Positions 6,057-11,958 of a DNA stretch of 11,958 bases are shown here, piece after piece. The stretch's first letter is position 1, and each line of letters opens with the position of its first letter. The translations under genes and the position numbers were made by a program. Under the pieces are notes generated by a model, which was given only the letters and a program-made list of their open reading frames with translations, did no database searches and had not been told where the DNA came from. Where the stretch lies: NCBI GenBank assembly GCA_023379355.1, contig JAMCUD010000095.1, positions 1 to 11,958 on the forward strand, in the 5' to 3' direction. This stretch comes from Thermoplasmatota archaeon (GTDB lineage Archaea; Thermoplasmatota; Thermoplasmata; Thermoplasmatales; Thermoplasmataceae).

Positions 6057-8297
6057 GTGGGAAGGCTGCCGAAAAGTGAAATTAGAGATAGAGAAGCTGC
6101 GTTAAACATCCTTCAGGGATGCATTGATGAAAAGGAATTTCTTTATCTCGGAGAAGGTAAAGAAGGCTTCGTGTTTGCAGGAAGAGACAGGATATACAAG
6201 ATTTTTAGAAATGGTAGGGAAAGCCTGAGCGATAAGCAGAAGAATTTCCTTGAAGAATTCCTATCCAATTCCACGGGGAAAATGAAGCATATTCTCCCGG
6301 TACTGAATATATTAGTCACAGAAAATGCCTGTATTATCGAAAGTCCAAGGATGATAGGGGAGGAATATAGAGGAGGGCACTGGTGGGACCTTGTTGAAAT
6401 GCTCAAAGAGTGCCAGGAAAGGCACATAGCCCTCACAAATATTCACCCTGATAACCTAAAAGTCTTGGATTCCGGATTAATTTTTGTAGATGTGGGGTCT
6501 TCTGTAGTACGGTTGAACCAGAATTTCTGGAAACAAATGGTGCAAAGAGCATTTTTGTCTTTCAAGTATCCGAGTAGGGCTGACCTAAAAACGCTTCTGA
6601 CTCGTTCCATCGCAGAGAAGCTACCAGAATTAAATGGAATTGATTTATTCAATCATGATATTGAGGCCAAAATCTATCCAGAACCTTTCGCTCTTGAATC
6701 TTCAGAAAAGAAGGACAATACCAGATTGAATGTAACTCTTCTGATTCGGACATGCTACATGGAATGGGAAAATATTGAATTTCAGGTGGAGCATTTAGTC
6801 AATTCTTTGGAAAGGGGACATAAGTTCTTTGAAAAAATAGTAATATGTGGCTCCAATAAAGGGCCTTTCACGCGGCAGTACACTGCACCTGACGAGGATG
6901 CTGAGCTTGCTGCACTCGAGAGGCTGAAGGAAAGGGCCTTAATAGACAGGTACTTCATTGCCCCAGACCAACCTGATGCAGTTAGAGGAATTTCTAAGCG
7001 TTGGTTCAACATCGACACTGATGATCCACTTTCGAAGAATGGTGAACCAACAATAGACACACTCTTTGGATTCGAACAATGCAGGACTGACTTGATACTT
7101 CAAACTGATAGTGACATAATATTAGGGGGAGCGAATACACAAGAATCCGTGAATAACCTCATCGAAGTATTGAATAGGAATGCAGATGCTGTTGGAGCAT
7201 CCCTGCCACCACCTATCCACGAATCACAAGAATACACACCTTCTGGGCCAAATGGAAAATGGAGAACAGAAGTGAGGTTTTCTCTAATAAATATTAGAAA
7301 GATTGAGGCCTTACGTCCACTACCAAACAGTATCAATGCCAGAAGGCTGGAACTATCGTGGTACAGGTCACTTGATAAAAGGCTAGTTAAATCTTCTCAT
7401 TCGTTTTACAGAGGGGGAGATCCTGGGGGATTCATGATACATGTTCCGAATGAAATGAAAACAGATTCCCTTAGCTTGTACAACATCATCAAGGCGGTAG
7501 AACGCGGAAGAGTGATACAGAAACAGATTGGGTCGATTGACTTGCATGGGTCCATGAAAGAATGGCTAGGCATACGTAAGGAAAAATTGATTTTTGTTGT
7601 AAGAGGAAAAAACACTCCTCTTGTTAAGCTCCACCGTTGCATTCAATCTCTAAAAATGCAACAAGAACAATCATTTGGGGTAATTTTCATAGATGCTGCC
7701 TCAAAAAATGGTTCAGCTGAAGTTCTAGAAGAACTTTGTAGAAATGAGTGGAAGGATAGGGCAACATTTCTGAGAAACCACAAACCCCTCACAGTCATGG
7801 AGAATAACTTCATAGCAATAAGCACACTAATAGAGAGAAAAGATTCAATCATAGCGTTGCTTGATGCTGACGATGCCTTGTTGGAAAATGATGTGGTTTC
7901 AAAACTATTGGGCATTTATGGCAACGGGGCAGATCTAACTGTTGGTTCAATGATAAGGACAGACAAGTACAGGGAATACACAGTGAATTTCAAAGATGCC
8001 AGAGCCTGCAGAGGAGGGAATGTTTGGCAACACCTGAAGACTTTCAGGAAATACCTATTCGACAGCATAGCTGAAGATGATCTGAAAGTCAATGGACTGT
8101 GGATTCCGTATGCAGAAGACTGGGCCTTCATGCTTCCAATGGTTGAAATGGCAAATAATCCATTCTGGCTGAGGGATACAGTGTATCTCTATGACCCTGA
8201 CCCAGCGTTGCGCAATTGTACTGCTGAGGAAAGGGAGGAGATGATCGGTATTATATCCCAGAAAAAACCTTATGATAAATTGATTCTACATGAGTGA
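6057..8297 (+). CDS. Kinase-like domain fused to two GT2-type glycosyltransferase domains
   Basis: This 746-aa protein has three parts. Residues 1-200 have a protein-kinase-like fold: glycine loop LGEGKEGFVF (31-40), Lys48 in IYKIF, catalytic-loop equivalent LTNIHPDN (126-133) and metal-site DVG (145-147). The HRD aspartate position is Asn128, so phosphotransfer is doubtful and this may be a pseudokinase or an atypical small-molecule kinase. Residues about 225-470 form a GT-A-like domain with TDSD (350-353) and YRGGDPGGF. Residues about 508-715 form a GT2 domain with FIDAASKNGS, DADD (603-606) and AEDW (686-689), the likely metal and base sites. No membrane segment is seen, so it is probably cytoplasmic. 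The GTG start is supported by the TATA box at 6013 and by the lack of an in-frame ATG before the glycine loop. It heads a three-gene operon. Polymer or acceptor is unknown. Confidence 0.8.
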   Translation: MGRLPKSEIRDREAALNILQGCIDEKEFLYLGEGKEGFVFAGRDRIYKIFRNGRESLSDKQKNFLEEFLSNSTGKMKHILPVLNILVTENACIIESPRMIGEEYRGGHWWDLVEMLKECQERHIALTNIHPDNLKVLDSGLIFVDVGSSVVRLNQNFWKQMVQRAFLSFKYPSRADLKTLLTRSIAEKLPELNGIDLFNHDIEAKIYPEPFALESSEKKDNTRLNVTLLIRTCYMEWENIEFQVEHLVNSLERGHKFFEKIVICGSNKGPFTRQYTAPDEDAELAALERLKERALIDRYFIAPDQPDAVRGISKRWFNIDTDDPLSKNGEPTIDTLFGFEQCRTDLILQTDSDIILGGANTQESVNNLIEVLNRNADAVGASLPPPIHESQEYTPSGPNGKWRTEVRFSLINIRKIEALRPLPNSINARRLELSWYRSLDKRLVKSSHSFYRGGDPGGFMIHVPNEMKTDSLSLYNIIKAVERGRVIQKQIGSIDLHGSMKEWLGIRKEKLIFVVRGKNTPLVKLHRCIQSLKMQQEQSFGVIFIDAASKNGSAEVLEELCRNEWKDRATFLRNHKPLTVMENNFIAISTLIERKDSIIALLDADDALLENDVVSKLLGIYGNGADLTVGSMIRTDKYREYTVNFKDARACRGGNVWQHLKTFRKYLFDSIAEDDLKVNGLWIPYAEDWAFMLPMVEMANNPFWLRDTVYLYDPDPALRNCTAEEREEMIGIISQKKPYDKLILHE

Positions 8298-8300
8298 TGA
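8292..8300 (+). promoter_or_regulatory. Ribosome binding site overlapping the upstream stop codon
   Basis: GAGTGATGA contains the stop codon of the fusion gene and a GTGAT match to the archaeal anti-SD target, four bases before ATG 8305. This suggests translational coupling of the two genes. Confidence 0.45.
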
Positions 8301-8304
8301 ATAA

Positions 8305-9306
8305 ATGACATTCTGCCCCCAACTCTGGGATGGTTTCTATATCAACAGGAACGGTGATGTATACCCCTGTTGCCATCAGAAACCTAATGTTGTAGGAAAC
8401 ATCAATAATACGACTCTCAAGGAAATAACAAATAACGCTATCATGAGTGACTTAAGGGAAGCCTCCCTGCAAGGAAGACTTCCGTGTTATGGAGCTTGTA
8501 CACTACTGAACAAGAAAACATTATCTCTGAATCACGACCTAATGGTTAAAAACGCTTATGTAAACATCCACCGGCTGCACATCAGCTTTGGAGAAGCTTG
8601 CAATATACGCTGTGAAATGTGTTCCCATCCCTTGAGACATGCGAAGAATCCACTCTACCTTGATGCAGATGTGGTGATAAGGAATGTGGATATAACACCG
8701 ATTGAAGATTTTGTTATTCAAGGTGGGGAACCCCTATATGTTAAGCCTTGCCTGGATTTTATGGAATACTTGGAAAATTCTGGAAAGAAGTATACCATAC
8801 TTACAAACGGCCTCTTGATAGATGAATCAATGGCTCAAAGACTCGCTTCCCATGCGAAAGTCGTGAGTATTTCCCTAAACGGTGCTACAAAAGAGACGCA
8901 CGAAGGAGTGAACAGGGGCTCAAAATTTGAAAAAGTTCTAAACAATATTCAATTACTTAGAACAGCAAAGAGTGAATTGAAAACTCAACTTACTATATTC
9001 GGCAGGATGACACTAACCACAAGAAATCTTCATGAAATCCCGCAATTCATCAAAAAATACAAAGAATTTGGATTTGACAAAATAAACTTTGGTTTCGTCA
9101 AAGGAAGTGTTCCAGATTTTCTCAAATCTCATCCAGATTTGTTTGATTTCCTAAGGAATAAGATACCCGAAGCTTTGAGTGGAACAGACCAAAGGAACGT
9201 CGACATCCTCAGGTTAAGTCAATTAAATCTCATAGATGGACATATGGCCCAAGAAGCCCTTAAACAGCAAGTCTTTCATAATTTCCGAGACCTGCTAGAC
9301 ACTTGA
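8305..9306 (+). CDS. Radical SAM protein with N-terminal SPASM-like cysteine domain
   Basis: Radical SAM enzymes cleave S-adenosylmethionine at a 4Fe-4S cluster to start radical chemistry. The core motif is C-x3-C-x2-C at Cys99, Cys103 and Cys106 (GEACNIRCEMCSHP), followed by VIQGGEPLY (the GGE motif that holds SAM), TILTNGLLI and VSISLNGATKETHE, all typical of the SPASM/MoaA-like group. Before the core, residues 1-70 carry Cys4, Cys22, Cys23, Cys61 and Cys65 in the pattern NRNGDVYPCC...VGNI...LKEI...LR...C-x3-C, which is the look of a SPASM auxiliary-cluster domain. SPASM normally follows the core, so the order is reversed. The 333-aa length fits one SPASM-like part plus a partial barrel. 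It starts seven bases after the previous stop and is probably translationally coupled. Sitting between glycosyltransferases, it may modify a sugar or glycan-linked group, but the substrate is unknown. Confidence 0.85.
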   Translation: MTFCPQLWDGFYINRNGDVYPCCHQKPNVVGNINNTTLKEITNNAIMSDLREASLQGRLPCYGACTLLNKKTLSLNHDLMVKNAYVNIHRLHISFGEACNIRCEMCSHPLRHAKNPLYLDADVVIRNVDITPIEDFVIQGGEPLYVKPCLDFMEYLENSGKKYTILTNGLLIDESMAQRLASHAKVVSISLNGATKETHEGVNRGSKFEKVLNNIQLLRTAKSELKTQLTIFGRMTLTTRNLHEIPQFIKKYKEFGFDKINFGFVKGSVPDFLKSHPDLFDFLRNKIPEALSGTDQRNVDILRLSQLNLIDGHMAQEALKQQVFHNFRDLLDT

Positions 9307-9320
9307 CAGATGGTCGGATC

Positions 9321-10127
9321 ATGGGTTCAGAAGCTTTATCAGTAGTTATCAGGTGTGGAAATGACCTCAATGTGCTGGATTGCATTTCCAGCATTGACAT
9401 AGACTCTGAGATTATTGTATCGTTCACAGGTACACCCGAAATCGCGGAGCGCATCAGAGAGACTGGTGCCATATGTGTTGAAGTAGAAGGTGGAAACCTG
9501 TCAATAGCGTCTAATGTGGGCTTTGAGAAGGCTACTTCAGACTATGTTGTTATAACAGACTCCGATACAGTTTTTGAACCTGGGACACTGAAACAGTTGA
9601 GAATGGCATTAACCAAATATAGTGTGGCAAGGGCAAAGATCAGATTCCTGAATCCTTCTAACAGAATAATAACGGGTCTTATTGCCTCGGCGAGAGATTA
9701 TGTAAATAGCCTCAAGCTCGTTTACACTCCCGGAATAGCCGTTAGGAAAGGCTTATTGAAGGAATTGGAAGGCGTGCTGTTCAACGATATTGTCCCCTTT
9801 GCTGTTGATGCAGATCTAGACTTTAGAATCAAACAAGCTGGAATACCAGTTGCATTTCTGGAAAACTCATTCATCGAGCATTCTGTGGTATCACTAAGGC
9901 ATGATCTGAGGGCAGCTTATAGAATTGGTAAAGGGTGTGCAAAGAGCATAATGTTCTGGAATACCAATGGAAACAAAGGGAAGATACCTGCAATGGCTTT
10001 GAAAGGGGTCCAGCCAAGGTTTCTCCCAGACCTGTTAAGAAAGAAAGGTTTCCCCGTGCTGTTTTATCAGTGTATCTGGGATCTGTTTTACTGGACCGGG
10101 TTTATAGTTCAGAGATACAACCACTAA
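9321..10127 (+). CDS. GT2-family glycosyltransferase
   Basis: This is an inverting GT-A enzyme of about 268 residues. After MGSEALSVVIRCGN come the short nucleotide-binding strand, SIASNVGFEKATSDYVVITD and the metal-binding TDSD, then VDADLDFRIKQAG, the position of the catalytic base, and a C-terminal aromatic, basic tail (FYQCIWDLFYWTGFIVQRY) that may bind the membrane surface. The nucleotide-binding region is short compared with classic GT2 proteins. ATG 9321 is preferred because the strand-1 motif follows at once; a TTG at 9303 would overlap the upstream TGA by four bases and add six residues, and this coupling-style start cannot be excluded. It is the last gene of the operon and converges with the dehydrogenase fusion 17 bases away. 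Donor and acceptor are unknown. Confidence 0.85.
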   Translation: MGSEALSVVIRCGNDLNVLDCISSIDIDSEIIVSFTGTPEIAERIRETGAICVEVEGGNLSIASNVGFEKATSDYVVITDSDTVFEPGTLKQLRMALTKYSVARAKIRFLNPSNRIITGLIASARDYVNSLKLVYTPGIAVRKGLLKELEGVLFNDIVPFAVDADLDFRIKQAGIPVAFLENSFIEHSVVSLRHDLRAAYRIGKGCAKSIMFWNTNGNKGKIPAMALKGVQPRFLPDLLRKKGFPVLFYQCIWDLFYWTGFIVQRYNH

Positions 10128-10144
10128 GAATGCTAAGTCTTGTT

Positions 10145-11707
10145 TCATTCAATCAATATACCAAATAGTTTCTGTGCCCTCTCTTTAAATAATTCCATCT
10201 GCTCACCGGTCATAATAGGTTGATACTTCCTGTAAAATCCTTCTAAACCAGCTTTTTTGACATTAGAAAATGGAGTCGACAGTCTGGTATTGTCCAATGA
10301 GGCGTAATGGTGTGTGAGATGATTCATTAGGAACCCATACCTGATTCCAGAAAGTTGGAGTAACCGTATGCATATGTCTCTATCAGTTGTGCTTGGAAGA
10401 GTTTCATCAAACATTCCTGCTTCAATGATCTTTGAAAGGCGCACAAAGAGGTTCGAGCCTTGGATATTGGGGTTTCCAACAAGAAAGTCACTTATGTAAA
10501 TCCTTTCTGGAATGGTTTGCCGTATTTTCTGGCCACTTTCCTCATCGTGCCTTATAATGCCACTCACAACCCAGTCCGATTCCGTCTCCATCGCAAAGTC
10601 AGAAACGTTTGAAAGGTAAGTGCGTTCCCACCAGTCATCATCGTCAAGGATAGCCAGAAAGGCCTTTTCAGGCTCCCCTCCGATGGATATGAAATATTCA
10701 ATTCCTGTGTTCAAAGCTCCTGACAGGTTTTTGACGTGCGAGTTCCTGATGTATTCCAAAGATAGGTTATGCTTAAAATTCTCTGCAATTTCAATACTTC
10801 TTACCTCTTCTAGTTCAGAACAATCACTGACCACAATCACCTTGCTTGGCTTGCGGGTCTGTTCTGAAATGGACTCCAATGCCCTTTTAAGTTTGTCTGG
10901 TCGATTTTTTGTTGGGATTACTACGAATGTGTATGGGGGTTGCTCTCTTCCATCAAAGACGGGAAAGGACTCTTTTACAATTTTTACACTCTTTAATAGC
11001 TCCGTGTTGGAAGCTGAGTTGATCAGCTCTTCCGTGTCCTTAGGAACGCACTTCCCTCCATATGGTCCAAGCCCAGGCCTAAGATGTTCATTGCTGATGA
11101 CCCTACGATCAGATGATACTATTTCCATTACAGAATTGGAATTTGCCTCCAACTCATTGGATATCAATTCCATTTGATTCGTGAAACTGACTTTTGTAGC
11201 AATGTATGCATTATGGGCAAGTTTTCCCACTTCAGCGCTCCTGTGGTCTGTATGTATTATTTTTGCATCATTTACCCAGTAAAACAAAGAAAGCACCTTG
11301 CCTACCTCGGTTTCCTTGCCGCTGATTACCAGCCTGTCAGGTTTTAGAAACCATGTAAACCTGCTCCTTTCACGCAAAAACTCAGGCATATACACTAATT
11401 TTAAGTCGGGATGTTTTGAATTGGCATATTCCATGTAACCAACTTTAATAGTGCTCTTTATGACCACTATGCCCATGTAATTGTGCTTGGACAACAATTC
11501 AAGAACCGCATCAACAGCAGAACAGTCCAAACGGCCATCCTCTCCTTCCGGAGTAGGCACACAAACAAAGACAGCTTCGGAATTCAAAACTTCATTAATT
11601 TCATAATCGCCTGTTATGTCGTATCCATAAGATTCATGATACAAGGACATTCCATGCATGACTGAAGAACCAACAGAGCCGAGGCCAATTACTCCCACTC
11701 GCGCCAT
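10145..11707 (-). CDS. Compact nucleotide-sugar 6-dehydrogenase fused to a GT2 domain
   Basis: The N-terminal ~245 residues are a short UDP-glucose/GDP-mannose dehydrogenase: RVGVIGLGSVG (NAD-binding GxGxxG), VFVCVPTPEGEDG, VIKSTIKVG, MPEFLRE (the conserved Glu), AEVGKLAHNAYIATK (conserved Lys and Asn) and GPYGGKCVPKD, with catalytic Cys220 then Lys and Asp. These enzymes oxidise the C6 hydroxyl of a nucleotide sugar to a uronate. The usual stretch after the first Rossmann strands and the C-terminal UDP-binding domain are absent, as in the compact versions known from phages. From about residue 258 comes a GT2 domain: FVVIPTKNRPDKLKRAL, ILDDDDWWE (metal site), NIQGSNLFVR, STTDRDICIR. Such a fusion could channel the new uronate donor to transfer. 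Start 11707 is chosen over ATG 11728 because the NAD motif follows directly and the TATA box at 11736-11745 predicts transcription near 11715, after the longer start. Confidence 0.85.
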   Translation of the reverse strand: MARVGVIGLGSVGSSVMHGMSLYHESYGYDITGDYEINEVLNSEAVFVCVPTPEGEDGRLDCSAVDAVLELLSKHNYMGIVVIKSTIKVGYMEYANSKHPDLKLVYMPEFLRERSRFTWFLKPDRLVISGKETEVGKVLSLFYWVNDAKIIHTDHRSAEVGKLAHNAYIATKVSFTNQMELISNELEANSNSVMEIVSSDRRVISNEHLRPGLGPYGGKCVPKDTEELINSASNTELLKSVKIVKESFPVFDGREQPPYTFVVIPTKNRPDKLKRALESISEQTRKPSKVIVVSDCSELEEVRSIEIAENFKHNLSLEYIRNSHVKNLSGALNTGIEYFISIGGEPEKAFLAILDDDDWWERTYLSNVSDFAMETESDWVVSGIIRHDEESGQKIRQTIPERIYISDFLVGNPNIQGSNLFVRLSKIIEAGMFDETLPSTTDRDICIRLLQLSGIRYGFLMNHLTHHYASLDNTRLSTPFSNVKKAGLEGFYRKYQPIMTGEQMELFKERAQKLFGILIE

Positions 11708-11735
11708 GATACCGATGTATAAAGACATAGGGTTC

Positions 11736-11745
11736 TATTTAATTT
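11736..11745 (-). promoter_or_regulatory. TATA box of the dehydrogenase-GT2 gene
   Basis: Read on the minus strand this is AAATTAAATA. The centre is about 34 bases before ATG 11707 and only 13 before ATG 11728, so it decides for the shorter start with a leader of about eight bases. It gives the gene its own promoter, separate from the methyltransferase gene upstream. Confidence 0.4.
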
Positions 11746-11809
11746 AGTGTCAATGACTGAGAGAAGTAGAAATTTGCATGAAACCACCATAATAGACTTT
11801 CAGATCCCA

Positions 11810-11958
11810 TCAGTCTTTGACTGCATAGCCGAGTTTAGTCCTTGGCAGGGTTTGAACAGAGAGCTCCAGATCTGCGACTGCGCCAAATACATCAGGGGTT
11901 TTTGGATTTTGGAAGTCGTCAACTATCAAATAACCTTCTGAATTTAACACCCTCCACT
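11810..11958 (-). CDS. Probable SAM-dependent methyltransferase, C-terminal part only
   Basis: The frame enters from beyond the window and ends at a TGA (11812-11810). It reads WRVLNSEGYLIVDDF, then QNPKTPDVFGAVADLELS and TLPRTKLGYAVKD. The pattern of a leucine-glycine turn followed by YLIVDD and an AV helix is the late part of class I methyltransferases that read LxPGGxhhhDD, including Methyltransf_24-type enzymes often found in glycan clusters. The SAM-binding motifs lie outside the window, so the family is moderately sure only. The next gene downstream on this strand is the dehydrogenase-GT2 fusion, 102 bases away. Confidence 0.5.
   Translation of the reverse strand, partial: WRVLNSEGYLIVDDFQNPKTPDVFGAVADLELSVQTLPRTKLGYAVKD

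Noticed and set aside
10620..11177. 185-codon open frame on the plus strand
   Set aside because: It lies antisense to the dehydrogenase-GT2 gene, whose motifs are unmistakable; the reverse reading has no recognisable domain.
11747..11941. 64-codon plus-strand open frame near the right edge
   Set aside because: The opposite strand reads as a methyltransferase C-terminus (YLIVDDF and following), which explains the open frame better.
1..11958. CRISPR array or cas genes, suspected from the CARF and HEPN domains
   Set aside because: No regularly spaced direct repeats and no Cas motif are visible on either strand.

Overview
The window looks like a piece of an archaeal chromosome, most likely from the Thermoplasmata (Thermoplasmatales-like). 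The visible reasons are TATA-box promoters about 25-30 bases before start codons, very short or absent leaders, GGTG-type ribosome binding sites, and a CARF-type regulator of the archaeal HFX_2341/DUF6293 family. The assignment is an inference; there is no rRNA or other phylogenetic marker here. No tRNA, rRNA or CRISPR array was seen.

Region 1 (1-1047) is the end of a GT4 glycosyltransferase cut by the window edge. Region 2 (1048-3234) is a graveyard: a broken ORF with an amber stop at codon 3, a decayed IS110-family insertion sequence with a possible bridge-RNA region upstream of its transposase, and a frameshifted HEPN-domain (Apea-like) gene in which the expected RxxxxH arginine is Trp. 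None of these appears functional.

Region 3 (3273-5533) is a divergent pair. A cysteine-free, probably glycosylated, membrane-anchored extracytoplasmic protein is on the minus strand and the CARF + winged-helix regulator is on the plus strand. Their short shared promoter holds a perfect 18-bp palindrome, the likely operator. Region 4 (5534-6056) is mostly non-coding, with two hairpins and a short unrecognised minus-strand open frame.

Region 5 (6057-11958) is a glycan-biosynthesis island. A tight plus-strand operon encodes (i) a 746-aa fusion of a kinase-like domain with two GT2-type domains, (ii) a radical SAM protein whose SPASM-like cysteine block lies before the radical SAM core, and (iii) a GT2 glycosyltransferase. 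Converging on it from the minus strand are the end of a probable SAM-dependent methyltransferase and, downstream of it, a fusion of a compact nucleotide-sugar 6-dehydrogenase with a GT2 domain. Together these would make a UDP-uronate type donor, transfer sugars and modify the glycan. The unusual domain fusions and the reversed radical SAM architecture are the best candidates for undescribed biology.
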